Shown here: positions 37,218 to 46,748 of the stretch, in pieces | How positions within the stretch are numbered: position 1 is the first letter of the stretch | How the letters are laid out: each line of letters begins with the position of its first letter | Source: an uncultured Pseudoteredinibacter sp. | GTDB lineage: Bacteria > Pseudomonadota > Gammaproteobacteria > Pseudomonadales > Cellvibrionaceae | Direction of reading: 5' to 3' | Assembly (NCBI RefSeq): GCF_947500695.1 | Contig: NZ_CANMSS010000007.1 | Span: 124,001-188,000 of the forward strand | Length of the DNA stretch: 64,000 bases | Program-made: the position numbers and the translations under genes | Notes under the pieces: model-generated | What the model saw: only the letters and a program-made list of their open reading frames with translations | Database searches by the model: none | Told to the model about the DNA's origin: nothing

Positions 37218-37350
37218 GGTTATGCCAGTGCTTAGCCTAAAAAGACAATTATAGCACTGCTTTCGATAAACGGTTGTAAGATTGCTATAAGTTATGTTTG
37301 GCAATCTTGGCAGAAGTCTAGAGTGAGGGAATCTCAGAGATTGTAATGCT

Positions 37351-37376
37351 AAAAAAAGCGGCCAATTGGCCGCTTT
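37351..37376 (-). terminator. Rho-independent terminator after the TonB-dependent receptor gene
   Basis: AAAGCGGCC and GGCCGCTTT pair over AATT, and the minus strand then continues with a T run. Confidence 0.85.
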
Positions 37377-37408
37377 CAAGGGAGATCGATGTAAAAACTA
37401 CAAGAGTA

Positions 37409-40054
37409 TTAGAAGCGGAACTTAGCCTTGGCGTATAAGGTACGGCCTAGCGGGCTATGCTGCTTCGGATCGTAACTATAGTTCGCTGCATCGTATACGC
37501 GTGGTGGCTCTTCATCTAACAAGTTCTTGATACCAAAGGTTAATGTGGTTTCAGAATCGTCAGTAAAGCCCAGCGGCAAGTTAATGCTGTAGTTCGCATC
37601 TAGCGTTACATAAGAATCAATATTTTGACTTTCACCTGCTGGAACTTCGCGAGTGGTTTCATAGCTTGAGATGTAGTTCAGCACCAGGTTGGCACGCTGA
37701 TCTTCATCAATCCAGCTTACGATCATATTCGCCTTAGTTTCAGGTAGAGAGCGCGCGAAGTTGTCGTGGTTAAAGAAACCTGCGGCTTCTACGGTACGGC
37801 CATCAGCCAGGGTAAGGTCGTAGTTTAAGAAGTGTGACAAGTTAGCTTTAACAGACCAGGCATCACCCAAGCTCCAAGTGGTTTCAAAATCTAAACCATC
37901 AACTTCTACATTAGATGAGTTGAAGTAACGAGTGTTGATACCAATCAGCTGACCATTAGGCGTGCGAACGATATTTGAATCATTCGGGTTAGCAATAACA
38001 ATACCTTGAGCACTTTGCTGGGTAATTAGATCTTCATAGTCTACACGCCAGTAATCTAGCTTCAGCTCTAGATCGTCAGTAGGCTGGAAGATTATACCCA
38101 AGTTGTAGTTGGTGGACTCTTCAGGGGTCAGATCAGCCGCGCCTTGCGAGGCAACTCGGATAAAGGCAACACCACCTTTAGGCGTTCCGTCTGGGTTAAA
38201 GTCTTGGATACCCTGCAAGCTTACCGCGGTAGCGTTTAACTGAGACAGTGATGGCTCACGGAAAGACGTAGAAACAGAAGCCCTGGCAATCCACTGATCG
38301 CTCAATTGCCAGCGCATGGCGATCTTAGGATCAAGACTGTTATCGTTATCAAGTTTTTCGTAACGCAAGGCAGCGGTGACTTCTAGATCTTCGGTGACTG
38401 GAAGTTTGGTTTCCGCAAATACTGCGTAGCTGCTGCGATCCGTTTTAACCTCAGAAACACCACCCAAGAAGATTAGGTCAACTGGGATTGGGTTACCATT
38501 TGCGTCAAACGTGATTTCGTAAAGATCATCGGTTTCAACTTCATATTTCTCTTGGCGGGCTTGAACACCGAAAGCGAAACCGGCTGTTCCGCCAGACATT
38601 TCAAACATTTCACCGGCAACAACAGCATCCCATACCATCAAGTCTGTAGTACGTTGAGTATCGGTATCGTAAGACAGATAGTCGATCAACTCTTGGCTGT
38701 TATTGGCTGGGTTAAATGGGTCAAAGTATTGATCTCCAGTTGCCCCCCCTTGGCCAGCTAAAGCGGCATTTAAGCGAGACTGAATAGTATCTGGCTGAAT
38801 TTGACGGTATTTGTTCTGGGAGTAGGTCAACGCGGTATCGAATGACCAGCCATTATCGAACTCACCAGTTAGATTGACCGAGAAACGACGGTTGTCATTC
38901 TCGCGCGGTGCATTAGGTGATGGGAAACCTGCACCAAGAGGGCGGCCTAGCCATACAACTGGAGCACCAAATGGGTTACCAGGATGATTCGGTAAAATTA
39001 CCGGGAAAGATAGATAAGGGTAACTCGGTGACTGTGGGTTGTCTTCCACATTATTGTTAGCCCAGCCAGCTTCGGCAAACAACTCCATACCGTTGTCAAA
39101 CTCATGCGTTAAATTGGTATACAGCTGGCGACGATGCTCTGTATTAACCAAGTTAAAGCGTGGACCATAGTGGAAACCGCAACGTTGACCGCTAGGCTGA
39201 GGAATTAATACGCCTCCTGCGGTATCCGTACAACCCGCCAATGGCACGTTTTCAAATGGGCTATAGCTGCCAGCATAAGGGCCATCAGGTACCGTCACCG
39301 GTGCTACAGGTAAGAAGGTCGTACCCAAGCTACTGATGGCGTTATCAGCCAGCTCTGGCCGATCAGCAACACTGAGCGGTGTACGATCCAAAAAGTGGCC
39401 AGAGATGGTCACATGAGTTTTATCGTTACCGCCGCCCCAGATAAAGCCGACATCTCTATCTTCTTGGTCGTCATCTTGAGTGGTTTGATAGCCTAGATTT
39501 ACCTCCAAGCCTTCAAAATCTTTGCGGAGAATGAAGTTCACAACGCCCGCAATAGCATCAGAACCATAAGTCGATGCTGCACCTTCCTTTAATACTTCAA
39601 CACGTTCCAAAGCTTCTGCAGGAATCGTACTGGTATCAACAAACACACTGCCGTCGTTGGTTAGTGAGCCGGAAATGGTTTGGCGACGGCCGTTAATCAA
39701 GACCAGCGTAGAGCTTAAGCCAAGGCCGCGTAAGTTGACGTTTGAGGTACCCTGGGTCGAGCCTTGGGTGAATGAATCTGATTGGTTTTCAGAGCCAGAG
39801 CTGATCGCTAATTTAGCAATAACATCAGCAACTGTGGTGGCTCCAATAGCATCTAAATCTTCGCGGCCCATGACTTGAACGGGAACAACGGCGTCCCCTG
39901 GGCTGCTTTTAATATAGGAACCAGTAACCATAACCTCTTCAATTTCGCCGGCAGACTGCTGGTCCTGTGCTATGCCGGTTTGAGAAAGGCCAAGGGTAAT
40001 CATTGAAACTGCCAATGGCAGCAACTTTTTACGGGCGTGATTGTGTATCAACAC
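37409..40054 (-). CDS. TonB-dependent outer-membrane receptor
   Basis: About 881 residues. A signal peptide (LLPLAVSMITLGLSQTGIA) is followed by a TonB-box-like segment (IEEVMVTGSYI), a plug (VADVIAKLA, NVNLRGLGLSSTLVLINGRR, VEVLKEGAASTYGSDAIAGVVNFI) and a 22-strand type barrel ending in an aromatic residue (AKAKFRF). It takes up an unknown ligand across the outer membrane with TonB energy. The plug with LVLINGRR and STYGSDAIAG is like large receptors of marine bacteria for carbohydrates or peptides as well as siderophores, so the ligand is open. GTG 40054 is preferred because GGAGGAAA stands 9 bp before it. Confidence 0.9.
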   Translation of the reverse strand: MLIHNHARKKLLPLAVSMITLGLSQTGIAQDQQSAGEIEEVMVTGSYIKSSPGDAVVPVQVMGREDLDAIGATTVADVIAKLAISSGSENQSDSFTQGSTQGTSNVNLRGLGLSSTLVLINGRRQTISGSLTNDGSVFVDTSTIPAEALERVEVLKEGAASTYGSDAIAGVVNFILRKDFEGLEVNLGYQTTQDDDQEDRDVGFIWGGGNDKTHVTISGHFLDRTPLSVADRPELADNAISSLGTTFLPVAPVTVPDGPYAGSYSPFENVPLAGCTDTAGGVLIPQPSGQRCGFHYGPRFNLVNTEHRRQLYTNLTHEFDNGMELFAEAGWANNNVEDNPQSPSYPYLSFPVILPNHPGNPFGAPVVWLGRPLGAGFPSPNAPRENDNRRFSVNLTGEFDNGWSFDTALTYSQNKYRQIQPDTIQSRLNAALAGQGGATGDQYFDPFNPANNSQELIDYLSYDTDTQRTTDLMVWDAVVAGEMFEMSGGTAGFAFGVQARQEKYEVETDDLYEITFDANGNPIPVDLIFLGGVSEVKTDRSSYAVFAETKLPVTEDLEVTAALRYEKLDNDNSLDPKIAMRWQLSDQWIARASVSTSFREPSLSQLNATAVSLQGIQDFNPDGTPKGGVAFIRVASQGAADLTPEESTNYNLGIIFQPTDDLELKLDYWRVDYEDLITQQSAQGIVIANPNDSNIVRTPNGQLIGINTRYFNSSNVEVDGLDFETTWSLGDAWSVKANLSHFLNYDLTLADGRTVEAAGFFNHDNFARSLPETKANMIVSWIDEDQRANLVLNYISSYETTREVPAGESQNIDSYVTLDANYSINLPLGFTDDSETTLTFGIKNLLDEEPPRVYDAANYSYDPKQHSPLGRTLYAKAKFRF

Positions 40055-40409
40055 GTGGGATTTCCTCCGCAATTATTATATTTATGTAGCGAGTTCATCG
40101 TGAGATGACTATTACAGGTGGTACTGCAATGCAATCAGTGTAATAAAAGCATAAGGCAGTGAATACGAGCTATTTCCTGTTATCACCATTAATTATTGAT
40201 GAGTATAGTTAGGGTTAATGAAAAAGGTAGAAATTGACAGAGAATGGTCGGAATTGACCTATAAATTAGGCCCAGAATAACTTTATTTTCTATTTTTAAT
40301 TTCGTTTATAAATAAAAAGTCTAATCGCCGAAGGTTAATAAAAGTTAATTAGGCGCCATTGGCCCTAATTCGCGCCTTATTTCGAAGCTTACTGTTAAAA
40401 GCCGTATGA
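40055..40409. other. 355-bp AT-rich intergenic region upstream of the TonB receptor gene
   Basis: No gene is seen. It presumably holds the receptor promoter. I searched it by eye for a Fur-type site and found none that is convincing. Confidence 0.5.
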
Positions 40410-40691
40410 CTAATTATCAGCTAGGTCAGTGCACACCTGTTGGTAAATAGTGTCTATTTGCTCCATATCTAACTGTTTGACCCCCATTGCCATCAATAGA
40501 TGCAAAAACAGCGGCGTGCCTAACTTTCCAGTGGTCATTTTAACTCTCAAGTTTCCTTCTGATTGCTCAACTCCGGCTTCTGCTAGTCGGCGGCTCAATT
40601 CTCGGTAATCCAAACCGCGCACATTCTTTTCCATGGCAAAGTAGCGTCGAATTGTTTCGGTCATCTCTGGGCTATTGAATATCTTGCTCAT
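40410..40691 (-). CDS. DUF6471-like small protein
   Basis: About 93 residues, starting MSKIFNSPEMTETIRRYF. The sequence GLDYRELSRRLAEAGVEQSEGNLRVKMTTGKLGTPLFLHLL (given here in its landmarks only: YRELSRRL, EGNLRVKM, LFLHLLMAMG) has the shape of a small helix-turn-helix domain and resembles DUF6471. A regulatory role is possible. It is divergent from qmcA. Confidence 0.6.
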   Translation of the reverse strand: MSKIFNSPEMTETIRRYFAMEKNVRGLDYRELSRRLAEAGVEQSEGNLRVKMTTGKLGTPLFLHLLMAMGVKQLDMEQIDTIYQQVCTDLADN

Positions 40692-40840
40692 TATTTGATC
40701 GCTCTTTGAGTGGTTTGCTGTTCTACGCGCCAATATTTGTTAATTATACGTAACAATAATTGCTTTTAAATTATTTTTCTCATAATATTCATTTTGCGTT
40801 AAGAATATGTAACAAAAAAGATTAATAACAGGTGAATGTT

Positions 40841-41758
40841 ATGTTTGATGTGAATGTGTTTGTGTGGGCTGTTGTGGCTTTTGGTGTCGTTCTTATCTTT
40901 AAAGGGGTTCGACAGGTTCCCCAAGGTGAGGAATGGACGGTGGAGCGTTTTGGGAAATATACCCGGACTTTGAAACCAGGTTTGAAGTTGATCATCCCGC
41001 TAGTGGACAATATTGGCCACAAGCAAATTGTTATGGAGCAGGTGCTTGATGTGCAGCCTCAGGAAGTGATTTCGGCAGATAACGCCATGGTGACCACCGA
41101 CGCTGTTTGTTTTTATCAGGTGTTGGATCCAGTAAAAGCTTCGTATGAGGTGAATAACCTAGAGCGCGCGATGCAGAATCTGGTAATGACCAATATTCGT
41201 GCGGTCTTGGGTTCAATGGAGCTAGATGCCATGCTTTCAAACAGGGATACGATTAATACGGCCCTCTTAACTAAGGTAGATGAAGCGACTAACCCCTGGG
41301 GCATTAAAGTAAACCGAATCGAGATTAAAGATATTACTCCGCCGAGAGATCTAATTGATTCGATGGCCAACCAGATGAAAGCTGAGCGTGAAAAACGAGC
41401 TCAAATCCTATTGGCTGAAGGTGAGCGTGAGGCGGCGATTAATGTAGCTGAAGGTGAAAAGCGTTCACAGATTTTAAAAGCTGAAGGTGAGCGTCAGTCT
41501 GCTTTCTTAGAGGCTGAAGCGCGTGAGCGTGAGGCTGAGGCTGAAGCGAAGGCGACCCAAATGGTGAGTGCCGCTATCGCTGAAGGTGATGCGAAGGCGA
41601 TTAACTACTTCGTAGCCCAAAAATATGTCGATGCCTTAGGTGAGATCGCCAGTGCGGATAACTCCAAAGTCATCATGATGCCATTAGAAGCCTCAAGCGT
41701 TATCGGATCAGTGGCTGGAATCAAAGACCTGATAGATAGCAGCAAAACGGTCGCCTAG
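40841..41758 (+). CDS. qmcA: SPFH/stomatin-like membrane protein
   Basis: QmcA-type proteins form large oligomers in membrane microdomains. The 305-residue protein has one N-terminal membrane segment (VFVWAVVAFGVVLIF), the SPFH core (GEEWTVERFGKYTRTLKPG, DAVCFYQVLDP, TNIRAVLGSMELDAML) and a long charged coiled coil (about 180-240, many EAE and GER repeats). The nfeD gene follows, the usual partner. AGGTG lies before ATG 40841. Confidence 0.92.
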   Translation: MFDVNVFVWAVVAFGVVLIFKGVRQVPQGEEWTVERFGKYTRTLKPGLKLIIPLVDNIGHKQIVMEQVLDVQPQEVISADNAMVTTDAVCFYQVLDPVKASYEVNNLERAMQNLVMTNIRAVLGSMELDAMLSNRDTINTALLTKVDEATNPWGIKVNRIEIKDITPPRDLIDSMANQMKAEREKRAQILLAEGEREAAINVAEGEKRSQILKAEGERQSAFLEAEAREREAEAEAKATQMVSAAIAEGDAKAINYFVAQKYVDALGEIASADNSKVIMMPLEASSVIGSVAGIKDLIDSSKTVA

Positions 41759-41838
41759 AAGTTAAATAGCTGAAAAGGGTTCTTTTAAAGAGCCCTTCGC
41801 CTCCCAAAGAAACAAACTTAAATATTAGAGGTAATACC

Positions 41839-42300
41839 ATGGAAGCGATCCAATTTATAGCCGATATGAATTTCTACCACTGGCTCACATTAGCCGCCGT
41901 ATTACTTATTGCGGAAATAGCCTTGCCAGGAGGTTTTTTTCTTGGTGCAGCAGCAGGTGCTTTGTTTACGGGCCTAATTCATATCTTGATGCCAGAGATG
42001 AGTTGGCAATTAGCTCTTACTATTTACTCGGTGAGTTCTGTCGCTTTTAGTTTTTTAGCGGTGACAAAAATGCGCGGCGTATTGGATTTTCAGTCAGACC
42101 ACCAAAACTTAAATAATCGTATGGACAATTTGTTAGGCGCACACGGAGTTGTATTGATGCCAGCCGGAGAAGCCGCAAAGGTAAAAATTGGAGATACCTT
42201 GTGGGGAATAGTACCCGATGCCAGCTTGTTTGATCAGGCCGAAGTAAAGGTGGTCGCTGTAGAGGGAACGAATACGGTATGTGAGTTACTGCAGCGATAA
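41839..42300 (+). CDS. NfeD-like membrane protein
   Basis: The 153-residue protein is a short NfeD (YbbK type) with two to three N-terminal membrane helices (LTLAAVLLIAEIAL, GFFLGAAAGALFTGLI) and a C-terminal OB-fold domain (AHGVVLMPAGEAAKVKIGDTLWGIV). It lies 80 bp after qmcA; such pairs act together on membrane organisation. Confidence 0.88.
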   Translation: MEAIQFIADMNFYHWLTLAAVLLIAEIALPGGFFLGAAAGALFTGLIHILMPEMSWQLALTIYSVSSVAFSFLAVTKMRGVLDFQSDHQNLNNRMDNLLGAHGVVLMPAGEAAKVKIGDTLWGIVPDASLFDQAEVKVVAVEGTNTVCELLQR

Positions 42301-42452
42301 ATCGATTTGTCGAAACCGGAAAGCGAATACGACACACTCTTGAATGCGCCTAATAATCAATTCTAAGTGATTGATTTATAAGGAAAACTGGACGCGGTTT
42401 TCCTTTGGCGCTATGATTGTTGGGCTGAATTAAATTTTCTGAGGTTTGCGCT

Positions 42453-42920
42453 ATGCAAGGTGATAACAAAGTTATTGAATGGCTGAATAAACTGCTTGAA
42501 TATGAGCTTACGGCTGTAGATCAGTACTTTATCCACTCCCGCATGTATGAAGATTGGGGCTTGACCAAATTGTATGAGCGAATCGGTCATGAGCGTGATG
42601 ATGAACTAGGCCATGCGGATTTATTGATTCGCCGTATTCTATTCCTAGGTGGCGTACCCAATATGGCCAAGCGATCGCCAATGAACATCGGCCAAGATGT
42701 CCCGGCTATGTTGCAAAGTGACTTGGACCTCGAGATTCATGTGGGTAATGAATTGAAAGAAGCAATGGCCCATTGCGAGTCTGTTAAGGACTATGTAACG
42801 CGTGATACCTTGTTGCAGATGCTAGATGATACTGAAGTCGATCACGAGTATTGGTTGCGTCAGCAGCTGGGTCTTATTGATCGTATGGGTATTCAGAATT
42901 ACCTACAATCAGTAGCGTAA
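42453..42920 (+). CDS. bfr: Bacterioferritin subunit lacking the haem methionine
   Basis: Bacterioferritin stores iron in a 24-subunit shell. The 155 residues have the ferroxidase ligands E18, E51, H54, E94, E128 and H131. The axial haem ligand Met52 is replaced by Leu (HERDDELGHAD). Such subunits are known as the haem-free partner in two-subunit bacterioferritins or as FtnA-like shells in Pseudomonas. No second bfr gene is next to it. A terminator follows at 42926. Confidence 0.9.
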   Translation: MQGDNKVIEWLNKLLEYELTAVDQYFIHSRMYEDWGLTKLYERIGHERDDELGHADLLIRRILFLGGVPNMAKRSPMNIGQDVPAMLQSDLDLEIHVGNELKEAMAHCESVKDYVTRDTLLQMLDDTEVDHEYWLRQQLGLIDRMGIQNYLQSVA

Positions 42921-42925
42921 TTCAA

Positions 42926-42960
42926 AATGGCCCCTTCTCCTTCCACGGGGGCCATTCTTT
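42926..42960 (+). terminator. Rho-independent terminator after bfr
   Basis: AATGGCCCC pairs with GGGGCCATT over a 12 to 13-nt loop, followed by TCTTTT. Confidence 0.8.
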
Positions 42961-43179
42961 TCACTTTTGATTGTTAACTCCTAAGCAGGCCCGCTTTTAA
43001 CAATCCTCTTCAGAAATCCGGCTGTAGGCTGATTTTTATATAAAAAACTCAGGAATATTACTGATTTTTGTAATAAATTTCGCTGGCCATCATAGCCTTA
43101 TTTGGCGTTTCAATTTATTCTAATCTCTTGCAGCTCCCATTAGGGCTGAAAAATGTTTGTGTGCAGAGAGGTTGTCAAA

Positions 43180-43845
43180 GTGCGTGTACTGATCATCGAT
43201 GATCATCACTTGTTCCGCAGTGGTTTGAAGTACTTGCTGGCTGGGCTAAAACTCAATACACAGTTCCTAGAGTCGGGTAGCTGTGATGAGGCAATTTTGT
43301 TATTTGATGCTGACGAAATTGATATTGTTTTGTTGGACTATTACTTGCCTGGTCAAGATGGCTTAAGCGCTTTGAATATTGTCAGAGAGCATTTTGACTG
43401 CCCTGTAGTGCTCATCTCAAGCGAAGATCAGGCCTCTGTTATTCGCAATGCTATTGCCGAGGGGGCAGCAGGCTACATTCCAAAAGCCTCATCCCCGCAA
43501 GAATTGGTGGCGGCCCTTAAATTAGTGTTGGCACAAGGGGTATATTTGCCCCCCGGTGTTTTAGGGCAATATGAGCTTAAGCAGTGGAATGAAGAGAGCC
43601 AAGCTAAGCGAGAAGAGATCTTGTCAGATCTTTCTAGCCGCCAATTGGCGGTTTTAATGAAAGCTGTTCAAGGTAAAGCGAATAAAGTCATTGCTCGCGA
43701 GTTAGATATTGCCGAGGGAACGGTTAAATCCCATTTGTTCGCCTGTTATAAAGCGCTTGGAGTTGATAATCGAACTGAAGCGGTATACGCAACAGCGGCA
43801 CTGGCATTAATTCCGGCGAAAGAATTTTCAATGTCACCGGCTTAG
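43180..43845 (+). CDS. LuxR/NarL-type response regulator
   Basis: About 221 residues. The receiver has the DDHH acidic pair at the start (VLIIDDHHLF), phosphoacceptor aspartate in VLLDYYLPG and lysine in YIPKASS. The C-terminal HTH (SSRQLAVLMKAVQGKANKVIARELDIAEGTVKSH in its landmarks LSSRQLAV and AEGTVKSHL) is NarL-like. I prefer GTG 43180 because AGAGAGG lies 8 bp before it; ATG 43153 is in frame. It converges with a hybrid kinase gene, leaving only 2 bp between stop codons, and the pair may form one signalling system. Confidence 0.9.
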   Translation: MRVLIIDDHHLFRSGLKYLLAGLKLNTQFLESGSCDEAILLFDADEIDIVLLDYYLPGQDGLSALNIVREHFDCPVVLISSEDQASVIRNAIAEGAAGYIPKASSPQELVAALKLVLAQGVYLPPGVLGQYELKQWNEESQAKREEILSDLSSRQLAVLMKAVQGKANKVIARELDIAEGTVKSHLFACYKALGVDNRTEAVYATAALALIPAKEFSMSPA

Positions 43846-43847
43846 TT

Positions 43848-45584
43848 TTAATTTTTATTGCGTTGCAGCTCCTCTATCATTTCTTTTTGTAAGCTGTTAC
43901 TGGCTAGTGGTTTATGTAAAAGCTTAATATCGGCATCTTTGGCTTGCTGTAAGCGCTCCGGGGCGGTGTCGCCACTGACCAAGAGGGCGGGCAAATTGCT
44001 GTTCTTCTGGCGTAACTCTTGAATAATATTGATGCCGGTTTCTTGTTGGCGCAAGCGTAAGTCAGCTATCACAAAATCGATACTCTGTTGCTCCCAATGC
44101 TCAAGAGCTTGCTGTTTATTTTCAGCGAGAGCAACGTTAAAGCCCATGTTTTCTAAAAGCAGCTGAGTCGCTCGAGAAACCTGAACATTATCATCGATCA
44201 ATAAAATTTTTATATCTCTCGTCAAATCATCACTTGGTGGCTGCTCTATCATTGAGCCGCGTTCTGGTTTTAGCCCGACCTGTTGTGGAAAGTGTAGATA
44301 AAACTGTGTTCCACGAGTTGATGACTCTAGTCGCAGATCAATATTTAACAAAGAGCAAAGCCTTTTTACAATAGCGAGGCCTAGGCCCAGGCCTTTGCTG
44401 CTATCGCGTTCACTGTTGTGTAGTTGGTAGAACTCTTCAAATACTCTTTCCTGCTCTTCTTTAGGGATGCCAAGGCCATTATCAGAAACGCAAATGCACA
44501 GGTTGTCAGATTCGATTAATGCAACCTGAACAGTGCCTTCGTCGCTGTACTTAATGGCATTGGCAATCAAGTTTTGCAGTATTCGGATAAGCAGCACTTC
44601 ATCGTTCATAATGTCTATAGATTTATCTATTATGAATTCAACTTCGATGCCTTTGTCTTTTGCAACAGGCTTAAACTCTCTTTCGAGTTCCGAGAATAGC
44701 GCATTAATATTTACTTGCTTAAGCTGCGGCTTAGTAATGCCAGCGTCTAGTTTGGAAATATCCAATAGAGCATCTAATTGTTTGCTAAGAGTGCTTACAG
44801 CGCCATTCATATGTTCAATGATTTCTTTGTTGGACTCTTGCTCATTTTGCATCTCAAGGGCAGCGCAAAAGATAGATACGGTATGTAGTGGTTGTCTCAA
44901 GTCATGGCTGGCTGCGGCCAAAAATTGGGTTTTAGCCCGATTTGCAGAGGCTTCACTCGTTAGGCTCGCTTGCAGTTTTTTGTTGAGCTTGGCCTGCTCT
45001 TGTTGCGCGATAAAAGCTGAGCTGAAGCTCTTAAACATGTCTTTTGCTAAGCTCAGTAGAATTACCCCGAACATCAAGCAAAGCACTGAAACTATATAGC
45101 CAGCGAATAGGTTTTCAGGATGCGGGCGCAGAGCCCACATAATGCTGATGGGTAGCAAGCTGGGCAGTAGATAAGCAATAAATATATCGCGTTTGCCAAA
45201 AGTTGTAGCCACGGCTCCAGCAGAGATTCCTAACAGGATCATTGTCTGAATAGCCTGTTCTAACACTGAAAAGTAGGGGAAGAATAGGCATGAGCTACCG
45301 TGTGCGATGCCGTTCACAGCACTGAGCATGATGGCTATCTCATTGGCCTTTTGTACGTTTTGGTATGAGGCAATCTTTGGAAGTACCAAGGCACGAACCA
45401 GCAAGCATAAACCTGAAAAGAATAGCCAGGAAATAACAAGCTCAGCCGCCATATATTGCCAAGCAAAACTTGCAATTAAGGCCATGGCCAAGATGATTGG
45501 GTAGGGAACCCGCCTAGATTGCCCTGCTATCAAGCGCAGTATTTCTGCATCGACGAGTTGCTTATCAAAGTGGCTGTTTAGCAT
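43848..45584 (-). CDS. Hybrid sensor histidine kinase with C-terminal receiver
   Basis: The 578-residue protein has about six N-terminal membrane helices (to about 185), a coiled linker, a HisKA domain with AASHDLRQPLH (phosphorylatable H near 228), a HATPase domain (NLIANAIKY, VSDNGLGIP, GLGLGLAIVKRL) and a receiver near 455-575 (LLIDDN, FVIADLRL, LHKPL). No periplasmic sensor domain is seen, so the signal may be membrane-borne. The neighbouring LuxR-type regulator is the likely partner, by position only. Confidence 0.9.
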   Translation of the reverse strand: MLNSHFDKQLVDAEILRLIAGQSRRVPYPIILAMALIASFAWQYMAAELVISWLFFSGLCLLVRALVLPKIASYQNVQKANEIAIMLSAVNGIAHGSSCLFFPYFSVLEQAIQTMILLGISAGAVATTFGKRDIFIAYLLPSLLPISIMWALRPHPENLFAGYIVSVLCLMFGVILLSLAKDMFKSFSSAFIAQQEQAKLNKKLQASLTSEASANRAKTQFLAAASHDLRQPLHTVSIFCAALEMQNEQESNKEIIEHMNGAVSTLSKQLDALLDISKLDAGITKPQLKQVNINALFSELEREFKPVAKDKGIEVEFIIDKSIDIMNDEVLLIRILQNLIANAIKYSDEGTVQVALIESDNLCICVSDNGLGIPKEEQERVFEEFYQLHNSERDSSKGLGLGLAIVKRLCSLLNIDLRLESSTRGTQFYLHFPQQVGLKPERGSMIEQPPSDDLTRDIKILLIDDNVQVSRATQLLLENMGFNVALAENKQQALEHWEQQSIDFVIADLRLRQQETGINIIQELRQKNSNLPALLVSGDTAPERLQQAKDADIKLLHKPLASNSLQKEMIEELQRNKN

Positions 45585-45723
45585 GTTCTAATTCAAATAT
45601 TAGTGTTTTAAACAGTTTACGCGAGTCGGCTGTTGGGTGCATGTGCTTGCCAGCTATTCATGCAGGGATAAAAACTCACTAAGCATTAAAAAGGGCCTAG
45701 AGAACAGACCCGGGTGAGGAAAG

Positions 45724-45867
45724 TTAGTGTTTGTTCTTTACTGTTCTCTGGTGGGCCTTGAAGCGAGGGTTGGACTTGCAGATAACATAAAGACGGCCTC
45801 TGCGCCGAACGACCTGGCAGTCTTTATGGCGTAGCTTGGCCGATTTCAATGAGCTCAATACTTGCAT
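45724..45867 (-). CDS. rpmJ2: 50S ribosomal protein L36 type B
   Basis: A 47-residue gene beginning [17 protein letters not shown] and containing [15 protein letters not shown], the YkgO pattern. The normal zinc ribbon is incomplete, as expected for the zinc-independent paralogue that replaces L36 in zinc starvation. It follows rpmE2 by 20 bp on the same strand, with GTAAG before the start. Confidence 0.92.
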   Translation of the reverse strand: MQVLSSLKSAKLRHKDCQVVRRRGRLYVICKSNPRFKAHQRTVKNKH

Positions 45868-45887
45868 TGCACTTACCTTGTTGCTTT

Positions 45888-46154
45888 CTACTCTTGTTTA
45901 GATTTCAAGCTACGCTTTTTAAAGCGGCTATTGAATTGAGCGATACGCCCCTCAGCTTTGGCTTGGCGTTGTTCTCCGGTATACACGGGGTGGGATGCGC
46001 TAGAGATATCTAGGTGTATCAATGGGTAAGTCTTTCCGTCTTCCCACTCAATGGTTTGGCTAGATGTACACGTTGAGCGAATCTTGAAATCCTGTCCGCA
46101 ACTTGTATCGCGAAAAATGACGTAATCGTATTGGGGGTGTATGTGCTTTTTCAT
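45888..46154 (-). CDS. rpmE2: 50S ribosomal protein L31 type B
   Basis: The 88-residue protein begins [20 protein letters not shown] and has [14 protein letters not shown]. It lacks the four-cysteine zinc site of the housekeeping L31, so it is the C-minus paralogue (YkgM). With rpmJ2 it forms the zinc-sparing pair, usually under Zur. GAGG lies before ATG 46154. Confidence 0.94.
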   Translation of the reverse strand: MKKHIHPQYDYVIFRDTSCGQDFKIRSTCTSSQTIEWEDGKTYPLIHLDISSASHPVYTGEQRQAKAEGRIAQFNSRFKKRSLKSKQE

Positions 46155-46178
46155 GAGGATCAAACCGTGGATATCAAT

Positions 46179-46196
46179 AGTATGATATAACATATC
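46179..46196 (-). promoter_or_regulatory. Zur-like operator before rpmE2-rpmJ2
   Basis: On the minus strand GATATGTTATATCATACT agrees at 13 of 18 positions with the Zur pattern GAAATGTTATAACATTTC. It lies 25 bp before the rpmE2 start, where Zur with zinc would block transcription. The match is mine by eye. Confidence 0.65.
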
Positions 46197-46433
46197 CCAA
46201 ATGACATGTTAATGCAAATCATTCCCATCAAGAGATTGTGATCGCGGTGGCGCCTCGTCTTTTATTTACTATTGATTATCTCCTGGGCTCTAGAGGTATC
46301 TGACTTAAGTTATCCCTATAATTAAGGCTGCTAAGGATATGGCTATATTGTTAGTGGTCTTGAACAATTTGTGATGATTTATAGATGAAACTTGCCAAAA
46401 ATGTCAGCGTTTTAAATTATGGAGATCAACTTG

Positions 46434-46712
46434 ATGGCTAGATCTACAAAAATAGAAGGCTTAACGCTGTACCAAAGTTTGCTTTGCCCGTTTTGCGTTA
46501 AAACCAGAAAAGCCCTTAAAAACTTGGACATGAAAGTAGCGATGAAGGACGTTGGTTTATCTGGCAAGGTAAAGCAAGAGTTGACTCGTGGTGGTGGTAA
46601 AGGGCAAGTACCTTGTTTGCGTATTGAGCGTAAAGGCGAGCCGACAAAATGGCTGTATGAATCCAATGATATTATTCGCTACTTCAAGGATCGAAAAGCC
46701 AATAGCCTTTAA
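46434..46712 (+). CDS. Glutaredoxin-like protein
   Basis: About 92 residues in one thioredoxin fold. The redox site is CPFC in LTLYQSLLCPFCVKTRKAL, followed by the cis-proline region KGQVPCLRI. It ends YESNDIIRYFKDR, as in glutaredoxins and GST N-terminal domains. It probably reduces disulfides or glutathione adducts. ATG 46434 is preferred, with GGAG 9 bp upstream; ATG 46419 is in frame. Confidence 0.85.
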   Translation: MARSTKIEGLTLYQSLLCPFCVKTRKALKNLDMKVAMKDVGLSGKVKQELTRGGGKGQVPCLRIERKGEPTKWLYESNDIIRYFKDRKANSL

Positions 46713-46748
46713 TAAAAAGGCTATTGGATCGATGACACAGCTAGAGTC

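Noticed and set aside
41775..41797. Hairpin between qmcA and nfeD as a full terminator
   Set aside because: The stem (AAGGG..CCCTT) is not followed by a T run, and the two genes normally act together, so at most it is a weak attenuator.
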